A program made the position numbers and the translations under genes. A DNA stretch of 62,192 bases. Origin: an uncultured Lachnospiraceae bacterium. GTDB taxonomy: Bacteria > Bacillota > Clostridia > Lachnospirales > Lachnospiraceae. A model generated the notes under the pieces. That model saw only the letters and a list, made by a program, of their open reading frames with translations. It ran no database searches and was not told where the DNA came from. Position 1 is the stretch's first letter, and each line of letters begins with the position of its first letter. The stretch lies in assembly GCA_947630695.1 (NCBI GenBank), contig CANRIM010000010.1, positions 1-62,192 of the forward strand, in the 5' to 3' direction. Positions 14,382 through 23,101 of the stretch are shown in pieces.

Positions 14382-15677
14382 ATGTACCGAAAAATCATGA
14401 CTTTTTTAGAAGCATGGAAAGAAAACGAACACCGCAAGCCGCTGATCCTGCAGGGAGCAAGGCAGGTCGGTAAGACTTATTCCATTTTGGAGTTTGGGCG
14501 CGCACACTATGAGAATGTGGCGTATTTCAACTTTGAAACCAATCCGAAGCTCTCGGAAACCTTTGATGAAAATATCAGTCCCGATTATCTGATCCCTATT
14601 CTGTCGCATATCGCAGGGCAAACCATCGTCAAGGAAAAAACGCTGATCGTCTTTGACGAGGTGCAGCTCTGCGAACGGGCGTTGACTTCTTTGAAGTATT
14701 TTTGCGAGGACGCTCCCGATTATCACATCATCGTGGCGGGCAGTCTTTTAGGCGTTGCGGTAAACCGTGCAAAGTTCTCTTTTCCCGTGGGCAAGGTTGA
14801 TATGAAAACGCTTTACCCAATGGATATGGAGGAATTTATGCTTGCGCTGGGTGAGAACGCTCTGGTAGAGCAGATCAAAAAGTCTTTCCAGACCAACACG
14901 CCGATTCCTTCCGCTTTGCACGATGCGGCGATACGGCTTTACCGACAGTATCTTGTGGTGGGTGGTATGCCGGAGTGCGTCATGCAGTTTGTGCAGACAA
15001 AGGATTATGTCCTCGTGCGCCATATTCAGGACACCATTCTGACCAGTTATCTCAATGATATGAGCAAATATAACAAGTTAAACGAAATCAAGAAAACGCG
15101 GCTGGTCTACGATAATATCACTGTACAGCTTTCTAAGAAAAATACACGATTTCAATATAAACTGATTAAAAAAGGCGGGCGGGCTTCCGAATTTGAAAAT
15201 GCGATTGAATGGCTGATTCTCTCAGGAATTGTGTCACAGGTATTCAAAGTGGAACAAGTGAAAAAACCTCTGGAAAACTACCGCGACATTGATGCCTTCA
15301 AGATCTATGTTTCCGATCTTGGTCTGCTGGCTGCCAAGAAGGACCTGGCCGCGAATGATGTTCTCTATATGGTGGAGGAACTCAATGATTTTAAGGGCGG
15401 CCTGACGGAAAATTATGTGAATGTCCAACTTCTCATCAACGGCTACCGGACTTTCTACTGGCAGTCCGAGCGGGGCGCGGAGATTGATTTTGTCATTCAG
15501 CGGGAAGGCAAGCTCATTCCCATTGAGGTCAAGTCCGCGGACAACACCAAGGCTAAAAGTTTAAAAATCTATATGGACACTTTCCGGCCCGCTTATGCCA
15601 TAAAACTTTCTTCCAAAAACTTTGGGTTCGAAGATGGAAAAAAGATCGTGCCGCTTTATGCTGCATTTTGTATCTGA
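14382..15677 (+). CDS. AAA-family ATPase with C-terminal DUF4143 nuclease-like domain
   Basis: 431 aa. Walker A GARQVGKT at about 23-30, Walker B LIVFDEVQ near 86-93, sensor AGSLLG; the C-terminal half has DUF4143, including GLTENYVNVQLL and GAEIDFVIQREGKLIPIEVKS, a PD-(D/E)xK-like core. These proteins are common, often on accessory DNA, and have no settled function; they are sometimes listed as archaeal-type or plasmid ATPases. ATG 14382 has AAGGAGG about 9 nt upstream. Complete, with no frameshift seen. Confidence 0.88.
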   Translation: MYRKIMTFLEAWKENEHRKPLILQGARQVGKTYSILEFGRAHYENVAYFNFETNPKLSETFDENISPDYLIPILSHIAGQTIVKEKTLIVFDEVQLCERALTSLKYFCEDAPDYHIIVAGSLLGVAVNRAKFSFPVGKVDMKTLYPMDMEEFMLALGENALVEQIKKSFQTNTPIPSALHDAAIRLYRQYLVVGGMPECVMQFVQTKDYVLVRHIQDTILTSYLNDMSKYNKLNEIKKTRLVYDNITVQLSKKNTRFQYKLIKKGGRASEFENAIEWLILSGIVSQVFKVEQVKKPLENYRDIDAFKIYVSDLGLLAAKKDLAANDVLYMVEELNDFKGGLTENYVNVQLLINGYRTFYWQSERGAEIDFVIQREGKLIPIEVKSADNTKAKSLKIYMDTFRPAYAIKLSSKNFGFEDGKKIVPLYAAFCI

Positions 15678-15689
15678 ACAGTGAGGTAA

Positions 15690-16076
15690 ACAGTACCGTT
15701 TACAGGAAGGGCTATATTTGAGTATATTACGGCGCAGGGAACTGCCGATGAAAAGGTTATCAGGACACTGGATCGCTCTGCTTTAGCCCGTGTGTTTTCT
15801 AACCTTCTGAATAATGTGATTAAGTATAGCGATGGAGATTTGGATATTACATTATCCAAAACAGGCACGATCATTTTTGCAAATACGGCATCCGGATTAA
15901 ATGAGGTGCAGGTGGGCAGATTATTTGACCGTTTTTATACGGTTGAAGCTGCGAGAAAATCGACAGGTTTAGGCCTGACGATTGCCAGAACGCTGATAGA
16001 ACAGATGCATGGGGCTATTTCAGCCGAATACCAAAACGACAGGTTAAGCATGACTATTGTGCTGCCAAAAGAATAG
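15690..16076 (+). pseudogene. sensor histidine kinase C-terminal fragment
   Basis: The frame is open from 15690, just after an in-frame TAA at 15687, with no good start. It encodes only the HATPase_c end of a two-component sensor kinase: N box SNLLNNVIKYSDGD, a degenerate G1 region, F box RLFDRFYTVE, G2 STGLGLTIAR and terminal MTIVLPKE. The sensor, HAMP and phosphoacceptor-histidine parts are missing, and no response regulator is nearby. A remnant, presumably of a VanS-like kinase lost when this stretch was rearranged. A short GTG-started product from 15792 is possible but unlikely to be functional. Confidence 0.75.
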
Positions 16077-16102
16077 TTAAGTCAGGAAGTTTTTGCACAA
16101 TT

Positions 16103-16202
16103 TATACCCGATAGGGTATACAAAAAAGCAAGAAACATAATTTTATACCTTATAGGGTATAATAATAGCAAAAGCACTTGTCTTTATACCCGTTAGGGTG
16201 TA
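16103..16202 (+). promoter_or_regulatory. three 18-bp operators of the hipBST-like operon, 41 bp apart
   Basis: Three copies of a TATACCC-N4-GGGTATA palindrome: 16103-16120 (GATA centre, perfect arms), 16144-16161 (TATACCT left arm) and 16185-16202 (GGGTGTA right arm). Starts are spaced exactly 41 bp, near four helical turns, so bound dimers would face the same side of DNA. This matches autoregulation by HipB, whose E. coli operators are also short inverted repeats (TATCC-N8-GGATA). Confidence 0.85.
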
Positions 16203-16240
16203 AAATTCATATAAAGATTACACGAGGAGGCAATGGTTCA

Positions 16241-16444
16241 ATGAATAAAATTGCCGTGTTTATCAAAGAAAACAGAAGGGCGGCAGGTCTGACCCAGGAA
16301 GAGTTTGCGATGCGCTCCGGGCTGGGACTCCGCTTTATTCGGGAACTTGAGCAAGGGAAAGAAACCGTCAGGATGGATAAGGTCAATATTGCCCTCTCGA
16401 TGTTTGATATGGAAGCCGTCCCCGGCAGAAAGGAGAAAAGATAA
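16241..16444 (+). CDS. hipB: HipB-like XRE-family antitoxin/repressor
   Basis: 67 aa, essentially one helix-turn-helix: LTQEEFAMRSGLGLRFIRELEQGK is the XRE recognition region (LTQEEFA ... IRELEQG). Known: HipB binds operator palindromes and represses the operon. ATG 16241 follows GAGGAGG (16224-16230). Its TAA overlaps the ATG of the next gene (TAATG at 16442-16446), so the two are translationally coupled. Three operators precede it. Gene order HipB-HipS-HipT is that of the tripartite EPEC system. Confidence 0.88.
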   Translation: MNKIAVFIKENRRAAGLTQEEFAMRSGLGLRFIRELEQGKETVRMDKVNIALSMFDMEAVPGRKEKR

Positions 16445-16785
16445 TGGATGCTTTCAAAACAGCCTGTGTCTATATCAGAAATGTTTTTGCCGGAGAACTT
16501 CGCGAAACAGACGAGGGATATACGTTTTCCTATGATGCACGGTATTTGAACAGTGAAAATGCAAGCGCTGTATCGCTTACTATGCCGCTTTCAGAAAAAA
16601 CATACACTTCCAAAACCTTATTTCCGTTTTTTGATGGGTTGATCCCCGAGGGATGGCTGCTCAGTGTAGTAAGCCGAAATTGGAAAATAGATACGAAAGA
16701 CAGGTTTGGATTGCTGCTTGTTGCCTGCAAGGATGGAATCGGAAATGTCAGCATTAGGAGGAAGGCCTGTGCGAAGCATAATTAA
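16444..16785 (+). CDS. hipS: HipS-like antitoxin (HipA N-terminal subdomain as a separate protein)
   Basis: 113 aa. Corresponds to subdomain 1 of HipA: VYIRNVFAGELRETDEGYTFSYD, MPLSEKTY, FPFFDGLIPEGWLL and DRFGLLLVACKDGIG. In EPEC HipBST this free subdomain is the antitoxin, and a tryptophan of it plugs the kinase; here Trp71 lies in PEGW, at the comparable place. The last nine residues (RRKACAKHN) and the stop are encoded by the repeat cassette that starts at 16758, so the native C-terminus may have been replaced. Its own ribosome site lies just upstream within hipB. Confidence 0.82.
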   Translation: MDAFKTACVYIRNVFAGELRETDEGYTFSYDARYLNSENASAVSLTMPLSEKTYTSKTLFPFFDGLIPEGWLLSVVSRNWKIDTKDRFGLLLVACKDGIGNVSIRRKACAKHN

Positions 16786-16853
16786 AATGCCTTCCGACGA
16801 CATGGCAGGTGCGCCACGGGCGCGCGTGCCGTTACCTTAAGGGAGGATCGTAT
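16758..16853 (+). repeat. leader cassette copy A between hipS and hipT
   Basis: Most complete copy with 45779-45871. Order: GGAAGGC (16760-16766) pairing with GCCTTCC (16789-16795); GACGAC-ATGGCAGG; hairpin GGCA...TGCC with GCGCC/GGCGC; TACCTTAAGGGAGG; hipT ATG. An internal frame reads MPSDDMAGAPRARVPLP and stops at 16840 (16787-16840). Provides the hipS stop codon and the hipT ribosome site. Confidence 0.8.
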
Positions 16854-17807
16854 ATGAACTGTTACTGCTGCGGAAAACCGCTTCCATCCGAGAATGCCGG
16901 GTTTGGCTGGCACAAAAGCTGTATCAAACGATTTTTTGGAACTACTGCGCTTCCTGAAATTTCAATAGACGAAAAGACTTTAGAACGCCTTGCTGCCGAA
17001 AGCATCAATAAAGGCTATACCGTTCCCGGTGTTCAAAAGAAGCTTTCTTTGCATCTTTTCTCTGAAAAGGGAAATCCGAGACTTACGCTGGTGAATTATC
17101 CGACGGGATACATTTTGAAACCGCAGGTTGCTGAATTTGAAGCGCTGCCGGAAGCCGAGCAGCTTGTTATGACGATGGCCGATACCGCAGGGATTTCCAC
17201 TGTTCCCCATGCACTTATTCAAGGGAATGGCAGTCGGGCTTATATTACCAAAAGAGTAGATCGTGTATTTCAGAAAAATGACGTGCAGATGCTGGCAATG
17301 GAGGATTTTTGTCAGCTTGATTTGCGCCTGACACAGGATAAGTACAAGGGGTCATACGAGCGCTGCGCAAAGATTATTCATCGCTATTCCTCCCGAAGCG
17401 GACTTGACATGACGGAGCTTTATTTGCGTTTGCTCTTTTCATTCGTTGTCGGCAATTCCGACATGCACCTGAAAAATTTTTCTCTCATTGAGACAGCCGA
17501 AGGAAGCGGAAAATATGTGCTCTCTCCCGCATACGACCTGCTTCCGGTGAATCTCATCATGCCTGAAGACAAAGAACAATTTGCTCTTGCTATGAACGGC
17601 AAAAAGATGCATATCCGCAGGAAAGATTTCCTTGTCTTTGCGGATGAATGCGGCATCCTGCGCAGCTCCGCCGAAAAAATGATTGAAAAGATCGTATCTC
17701 AAAAAGGACATTTCATTGGTATGTGTAATGATTCATTTATGCCGGATCATCTGAAAGAAAGATTTGTTTCCCTCATGGAAGAACGAATGCGTGTGTTTGA
17801 GCCTTAA
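16854..17807 (+). CDS. hipT: HipT-like serine/threonine kinase toxin (HipA C-terminal type)
   Basis: 317 aa, short HipA kinase lacking the N-terminal subdomain. It begins with a small cysteine motif (CYCC ... WHKSC ... RFFGTT), then the Gly-rich loop TVPGVQKKLSL at 56-66, catalytic Asp203 in GNSDMHLKN and the metal-binding PAYDLLP with Asp228. Known: EPEC HipT phosphorylates tryptophanyl-tRNA synthetase and HipA phosphorylates GltX; the target here is unknown. In EPEC HipT two serines in the loop regulate activity; here the equivalent is T-V-P, leaving one hydroxyl residue. The start is set by AGGGAGG from the leader cassette. Confidence 0.87.
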   Translation: MNCYCCGKPLPSENAGFGWHKSCIKRFFGTTALPEISIDEKTLERLAAESINKGYTVPGVQKKLSLHLFSEKGNPRLTLVNYPTGYILKPQVAEFEALPEAEQLVMTMADTAGISTVPHALIQGNGSRAYITKRVDRVFQKNDVQMLAMEDFCQLDLRLTQDKYKGSYERCAKIIHRYSSRSGLDMTELYLRLLFSFVVGNSDMHLKNFSLIETAEGSGKYVLSPAYDLLPVNLIMPEDKEQFALAMNGKKMHIRRKDFLVFADECGILRSSAEKMIEKIVSQKGHFIGMCNDSFMPDHLKERFVSLMEERMRVFEP

Positions 17808-17912
17808 AATGTGCGTGAACCATCTATGATTCGCCCATGAAATGTGGGATTTTGATTGATATTGCCCATCTTTTGTGCATGATCACGCTGCGGAAGAATC
17901 ATTTTAGAAACG

Positions 17913-17945
17913 AAAAAAGCCCCCAGAAAGAACCGCCTGGGGGCT
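17913..17945 (-). terminator. terminator of tRNA-Ser
   Basis: AGCCCCCAG/CTGGGGGCT (17918-17926 and 17937-17945) followed on the minus strand by six T. The 17808-17912 stretch before it shows no gene; no clear hipT terminator was seen. Confidence 0.85.
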
Positions 17946-17956
17946 GGATTTTCTGA

Positions 17957-18044
17957 CGGAGACGGTGGGATTCGAACCCACGTGCCCAAAATTGGACAAC
18001 CGCATTTCGAGTGCGGCTCGTTATGACCACTTCGATACATCTCC
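17957..18044 (-). tRNA. tRNA-Ser (anticodon CGA)
   Basis: 88 nt, class II tRNA with long variable arm. Acceptor GGAGATG pairs with CGTCTCC, discriminator G; anticodon stem GCCGCA/TGCGG region with loop CTCGAAA giving CGA (codon UCG); T-loop GTTCGAATC. No CCA is encoded (TCA follows), so CCA must be added enzymatically. It marks the edge between the accessory stretch and the biosynthetic genes. Confidence 0.95.
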
Positions 18045-18118
18045 ATATCATACGCGGACTGCTGTCTTTTTACATGGCCCGCGCAGCTTTTTCATTATAT
18101 CGCCGGATGCTTCAAATG

Positions 18119-19027
18119 TCAATCTTCAGCTATTCCGTTTTTTTCTTCTTGATTGGAAAAGGCCGTTTCCCGCCCCGTATAATACACGGTCATGCCACTT
18201 TCCACGGAATGGGTCAGCCAGACGTTGCCGCCGATCACCGCATGATCCCCGATTTTCGTGCTGCCGCCCAGAATGGTGGCGCCGGAATAGATGACCACAT
18301 GACTGCCGATGTCCGGATGCCGCTTGATGCCCTTGACGGGATTGCCGTTTTCGTCCAGCTCAAAGCTCTTGGCTCCCAGCGTCACGCCCTGATACAGCTT
18401 CACATGATCCCCGATGGTACAGGTTTCCCCAATGACCACCCCGGTGCCGTGATCGATAAAGAAGTACCGGCCGATGGTGGCGCCGGGATGAATATCAATG
18501 CCGGTGATCTGGTGCGCGTATTCCGTCATCATCCGCGGCAGAAGGGGTACCTGCAGACAATGCAGGCTGTGGGCGATGCGGTAAATGCTGATGGCTTCAA
18601 ACGCCGGATAGGAAAGCATGATTTCCTCCTCCGTCCGGGCCGCCGGGTCGCCTTCATACGCCGCCCGGATGTCCGTTTTCAGCGTTTCCGTGATTTGCGG
18701 AATCTCTGCCACAAACGCCCGGATAATGCCGTCAATGTCCTGCCCTTCTCCCATCAGCGCGCCCAGCATGTCATAGAGCATGACCACGGCCTGCTGCAGA
18801 TACTGACTGATCAGGGTGGGCAGAAACTTCACGTCGTAAGTTTTTCTTCCAAATACATTGGGATACATGGCGCTGCGAATCAGCAGCAGCAGCTTTGCGA
18901 TCTGTTCTTTCAGCCCCGGCCGGTCAATCCGTTCGCCAAACCTGGTCTGCTCCATTCCCGCCAGCTCTTCTGCGGTTTTTGCAATCCATGCATTGATATT
19001 GTTTGTTTCACGATCCAAAGATGCCAT
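18119..19027 (-). CDS. cysE: serine O-acetyltransferase (EpsC/CysE type)
   Basis: 302 aa. Helical N-terminal domain of about 150 residues followed by a left-handed beta-helix of hexapeptide repeats: IDIHPGATIGRYFFIDHGTG, VVIGETCTIGDHVKLYQGVTLGA, HPDIGSHVVIYSGATILG. The active-site histidine is within HGTGVVIGE. Makes O-acetylserine for cysteine synthase (cysK at 4814-5746). It belongs to the longer EpsC-type common in Clostridia and Bacteroidetes. It lies 30 nt after the carB-dapF fusion on the same strand and is probably the last gene of the arginine/pyrimidine transcript. Confidence 0.92.
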   Translation of the reverse strand: MASLDRETNNINAWIAKTAEELAGMEQTRFGERIDRPGLKEQIAKLLLLIRSAMYPNVFGRKTYDVKFLPTLISQYLQQAVVMLYDMLGALMGEGQDIDGIIRAFVAEIPQITETLKTDIRAAYEGDPAARTEEEIMLSYPAFEAISIYRIAHSLHCLQVPLLPRMMTEYAHQITGIDIHPGATIGRYFFIDHGTGVVIGETCTIGDHVKLYQGVTLGAKSFELDENGNPVKGIKRHPDIGSHVVIYSGATILGGSTKIGDHAVIGGNVWLTHSVESGMTVYYTGRETAFSNQEEKNGIAED

Positions 19028-19057
19028 AAAAACGCATTCCTTTCACGTCGTTTAAGT

Positions 19058-22000
19058 TTAATAAGAAAATTCTCCTTCAAATACCAGATCCGCGCTGCCT
19101 GTCAGCAGGATCCGCTCATCGGAATAATTGACGATCAGATCGCCGCCCAACAGCTTCACCGTGATGTCGGTATCCTTCTTACAGTATCCGTTCCGGCATG
19201 CCGCCGCCACCGCGGCGCAGGCGCCGGTGCCGCAGGCAAGGGTTTCTCCGTTTCCGCGCTCCCAGACCCGCATCCGGATGGTCTCTTTGTTGACGATCCG
19301 GACAAACTCCGTATTGATCCGTTCCGGGAACAGCGCATTGTACTCAAACAAAGGTCCCAGGGTGCTTAACTGCAGGCCGTCGATTTTCTCACAGAAAACC
19401 ACGCAGTGGGGATTGCCCACCGACACACAGGTGCCTTCATAGGTGCTGCCCCCGGCCTGTACCGGATAATTGATCATTTCCGGCACCTTCACGCTCTCTG
19501 CCGCCGGCAGGGATCCGGCGGAAAAATCTGCCTTACCCATATCCACGGTGACGGAGCTTACCTTTCCGTCCCGGATATAGAGCTTCAGCCGGTAAATGCC
19601 GCTGCCGGTCTCCACCGTCAGATAATCGCTTCTGACGTAGCCTTTGTCAAACATATATTTGCCGACACAGCGGATATTGTTGCCAGCCATTTTGCCTTCG
19701 CTGCCGTCCTTGTTGAAGGTACGCATCTTCACGTCCGCCACGCCGGATTTTTCCATCAGGACGATGCCGTCCGCACCCACTCCGTAATGCTGGGTACACA
19801 GGCTGACGCAGAGGGATTCCGGACAGGTAATGGTGTCGTCAAAATTCTCCATGAAAATATAATCATTGCCGCAGGACTGCATCTTGGCAAACCGGATTTT
19901 CCGGCGCCATTTACGCATATCGTTGATATCGATCAGTTCCGTATTGCGGTCATTGAAACGGCTTTCCATAATCTCTGCCAGCGCATTGGCCGTATCGATG
20001 GAAGTGAGACACGGGATCCCCAGCTGCATGGCCAGACGGTGCAGCTTCGTATAATTTCCGATGGTGGCGTCCTGCACTGCGCCGGTATACACAATGTAAT
20101 TGAGGGTTCCGGCGTGCATCAGATCCGTGATTTCGCTGCTTTCATTTGCATTGGCCACAATGTGTACCGGAATGCCCAGAGTGCCGATTTCCTCCGCGGT
20201 ATGCCGGGTGGCGTAAATCTCGATGCCCAGGTCATACAGCCGCTTCGCCAGGGAAATGATTTCCTGGGAATCTTTTTCTTCCACACTTATCAATATGCCG
20301 GCAGGGCTGCTTCCGTGAATACTGGGAACCTTAAAGCCCGCGGCAGTCAGTCCCTTGTACAGCGCTTCCGCCATGGTCTTGCCGATGCCCAGCACTTCGC
20401 CGGTGGATTTCATTTCCGGACCCAAAATGGAGTTAGCGTCGGTCAGTTTTTCAAAGGAAAATACCGGTACTTTCACCGCATAGTAGGGCGGCGTCCGGTG
20501 CAGTCCCGTGCCGTATCCCAGCTTAGCCAGCTCCGCCCCCAGCATGACTTCCGACGCGATATCCACCATGGGCACGTCTGTCACCTTGCTGATATAGGGC
20601 ACCGTCCGGGAGGCTCTCGGGTTCACCTCGATGACATACAGTTCATTTTCAAAAATCAGGTACTGGATATTGACCAGGCCTTTGGTGCCCAGCGCAATGG
20701 CCAGCTTTTTGGAGCAGTCGCAGATCTTCTCCAGGAATTTATCGTTGAGATTGTAGGACGGATAGACCGCGATGGAATCCCCGCTGTGTACCCCTGCCCG
20801 CTCAATGTGCTCCATGATGCCGGGGATCAATACGTCCTTGCCGTCAGAAATGACGTCCACTTCCAGTTCCGTACCGGACATGTACTTGTCGATGAGCACC
20901 GGATTTTCGATGCCGCCCGCCAGAATGGATTCCATATATTTTACGGTATGCGCGTCATTCCGGGCAATGGTCATATTCTGGCCGCCGATGACGTAGGAAG
21001 GCCGCAGCAACACCGGATAGCCCAGCCGGTTGGCGGTTTCAATCGCCTCTTCTACGGTGAGCACCGCCGCGCCTTTGGGCCGGCGGATATTGAATTTCTC
21101 CAGCAGCGCGTCAAAACGGCTTCTGTCCTCCGCGATATCGATGCTTTCCGCCGAGGTTCCTAAAATCGGAATGCCGTGGGAATCCAGATAATGGGTCAGT
21201 TTGATGGCGGTCTGGCCGCCGAAAGCCACTACGACCCCCTCCGGCTGCTCCACCTGAATAATATTCATGACGTCTTCCGGACACAGGGGTTCAAAATACA
21301 GCCGGTCCGCCGTATCGTAATCCGTGGATACGGTTTCCGGATTGTTGTTGACAATGACCACCTCATAGCCCATCTTCTGCAGGGTCCATACACTGTGTAC
21401 AGAGCTGTAGTCAAACTCGATGCCCTGCCCGATCCGGATGGGACCGGAGCCCAGCACCATGACCACTTTTCTGCCGCTCCGCCTGAAAGTTCTGGCTTCG
21501 CAGACCTGATCATAGGAAGAATAGAAATAAGGCGTTTCCGCGTCAAACTCCGCGCCGCAGGTATCTACCATTTTATAAACGGCGTCCCTGTGGGGCAGGC
21601 TTTCCGCCTTTGTAATCCGTTTCAGCGCGTCGTCCGTATAGCCCAGTTTTTTCGCCTTCAGATACAGTGGCTCCGAAAGGGCGCCTGTCCCTTCGATCTG
21701 CTGCTCAAACTGCGCCAGATTTGCAATCTTATATAAAAACCACCGGTCGATTTTGGTGATTTCATGAATCCGGTCGATGCTGACACCTTTTTTCAGAGCC
21801 TCAAATACCGTAAAGATTCTGCGGTCGTTCTGTTCGCCCAGCCGCACTTCGATATCCTGATCGGAAAGGGGCGGTGCATTTAAGGTGTCAAAGGATATTT
21901 CCGCGCCCCGGACGGCTTTCATCAGCGCCGCCTCGAAGCTCTGGGCAATGGCCATGACCTCGCCGGTGGCCTTCATCTGGGTGCCCAGCTTTCTTGTAGA

Positions 22001-23101
22001 GCCCGCAAATTTATCGAAAGGCCATTTGGGGAATTTCACAACCACGTAGTCCAGCGTTGGCTCAAAGCAGGCGCAGGTCTTGCCGGTAATATCATTTTTG
22101 ATTTCATCCAGCGTATACCCTAAGGCAATCCGCGTGGTGATCTTGGCAATGGGATAGCCCGTGGCTTTCGACGCCAGCGCCGAAGACCGGGAAACCCTGG
22201 GATTTACCTCGATGACTGCATATTCAAAACTGTCGGGATTCAAGGCAAACTGACAGTTGCATCCGCCTTCAATACCGATGGAGGAGATAATGTCCAAGGA
22301 AGCGCTGCGGAGCATCTGATATTCCTTGTCCGCAAGGGTCAGGGCCGGCGCCACGACGATGGAATCGCCGGTATGGATGCCCACCGGATCCAGATTTTCC
22401 ATGGAGCAAACGGCAATGACGTTGCCGAGATGGTCCCGCATGGTCTCAAACTCAATCTCTTTCCAGCCGGAAATGCATTTTTCCACCAGAATCTGGGTAA
22501 TGGGCGAAGCGTCCAGTCCGCTCTGGGCGATCACTGCCAGTTCTTCTTTTGTTTCCGCGATGCCGCCGCCGGAACCGCCCAGGGTATAGGCGGGACGGAT
22601 AATCACCGGGTAGCCGATTTCCTCCGCGATCTGAAACGCCGTGTTCAGGTCTTCCGCGATACCGGAAGGAACCACCGGCTGTCCGATGCGCTGCATGGCA
22701 TCCCGAAACAGCTCCCTGTCTTCCGCTTTTTCAATGGCGTCAATGTCAGAACCCAAAAGCCGCACGCCGTACCGGTCCAGTGTGCCGTCCCGGGAAAGCT
22801 GCATGGCGATGGTCAGGCCGGTCTGGCCGCCCAGTCCAGCCAGCAGGCCGTCCGGCCGTTCTTTTTCAATGATTCTGGCGACGGTCTGGGCATTTAAAGG
22901 CTCCAGATAAATTTCATCCGCCAGATTTTTATCGGTCATAATGGTGGCGGGATTGGAATTCACCAGCACCACGTTGATGCCTTCCGCCCGCAGTACGCGG
23001 CAGGCCTGGGCGCCGGCATAGTCAAACTCCGCCGCCTGTCCGATGATGATCGGACCGGATCCGATGACAAGCACTTTTCTTATGGTATGATCTTTCGGCA
23101 T
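19058..23101 (-). CDS. carB-dapF: carbamoyl-phosphate synthase large subunit fused to diaminopimelate epimerase
   Basis: 1347 aa in one frame. Residues 1-about 1065 are a complete CarB: KVLVIGSGPIIIGQAAEFDY start, two ATP-grasp halves (second begins KVVMVLGSGPIRIGQGIEFDY) and an MGS allosteric domain ending ELIDINDMRK. Residues from about 1069 are a complete DapF: RFAKMQSCGNDYIF, catalytic Cys1145 in GNNIRC and Cys1290 in ERGNGETLACGTG. DapF converts LL- to meso-diaminopimelate; CarB makes carbamoyl phosphate for arginine and pyrimidines. No ribosome site precedes the internal ATG at the joint, so a separate DapF is not expected. Start overlaps the carA stop (TGATG). The reading is firm unless the assembly lost a stop. 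Confidence 0.93.
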   Translation of the reverse strand: MPKDHTIRKVLVIGSGPIIIGQAAEFDYAGAQACRVLRAEGINVVLVNSNPATIMTDKNLADEIYLEPLNAQTVARIIEKERPDGLLAGLGGQTGLTIAMQLSRDGTLDRYGVRLLGSDIDAIEKAEDRELFRDAMQRIGQPVVPSGIAEDLNTAFQIAEEIGYPVIIRPAYTLGGSGGGIAETKEELAVIAQSGLDASPITQILVEKCISGWKEIEFETMRDHLGNVIAVCSMENLDPVGIHTGDSIVVAPALTLADKEYQMLRSASLDIISSIGIEGGCNCQFALNPDSFEYAVIEVNPRVSRSSALASKATGYPIAKITTRIALGYTLDEIKNDITGKTCACFEPTLDYVVVKFPKWPFDKFAGSTRKLGTQMKATGEVMAIAQSFEAALMKAVRGAEISFDTLNAPPLSDQDIEVRLGEQNDRRIFTVFEALKKGVSIDRIHEITKIDRWFLYKIANLAQFEQQIEGTGALSEPLYLKAKKLGYTDDALKRITKAESLPHRDAVYKMVDTCGAEFDAETPYFYSSYDQVCEARTFRRSGRKVVMVLGSGPIRIGQGIEFDYSSVHSVWTLQKMGYEVVIVNNNPETVSTDYDTADRLYFEPLCPEDVMNIIQVEQPEGVVVAFGGQTAIKLTHYLDSHGIPILGTSAESIDIAEDRSRFDALLEKFNIRRPKGAAVLTVEEAIETANRLGYPVLLRPSYVIGGQNMTIARNDAHTVKYMESILAGGIENPVLIDKYMSGTELEVDVISDGKDVLIPGIMEHIERAGVHSGDSIAVYPSYNLNDKFLEKICDCSKKLAIALGTKGLVNIQYLIFENELYVIEVNPRASRTVPYISKVTDVPMVDIASEVMLGAELAKLGYGTGLHRTPPYYAVKVPVFSFEKLTDANSILGPEMKSTGEVLGIGKTMAEALYKGLTAAGFKVPSIHGSSPAGILISVEEKDSQEIISLAKRLYDLGIEIYATRHTAEEIGTLGIPVHIVANANESSEITDLMHAGTLNYIVYTGAVQDATIGNYTKLHRLAMQLGIPCLTSIDTANALAEIMESRFNDRNTELIDINDMRKWRRKIRFAKMQSCGNDYIFMENFDDTITCPESLCVSLCTQHYGVGADGIVLMEKSGVADVKMRTFNKDGSEGKMAGNNIRCVGKYMFDKGYVRSDYLTVETGSGIYRLKLYIRDGKVSSVTVDMGKADFSAGSLPAAESVKVPEMINYPVQAGGSTYEGTCVSVGNPHCVVFCEKIDGLQLSTLGPLFEYNALFPERINTEFVRIVNKETIRMRVWERGNGETLACGTGACAAVAAACRNGYCKKDTDITVKLLGGDLIVNYSDERILLTGSADLVFEGEFSY

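Noticed and set aside
16103-16202. CRISPR array
   Set aside because: Only three 18-bp palindromic units with 23-bp AT-rich spacers and no cas genes; operators explain them better.
18011-19369. 452-codon plus-strand open frame over the tRNA, cysE and the dapF part
   Set aside because: Runs through a tRNA gene and antisense to two clear genes; no domain.
19406-21163. 585-codon plus-strand open frame opposite carB-dapF
   Set aside because: No start signal and no recognisable domain; it mirrors the codon pattern of the strongly supported minus-strand gene.
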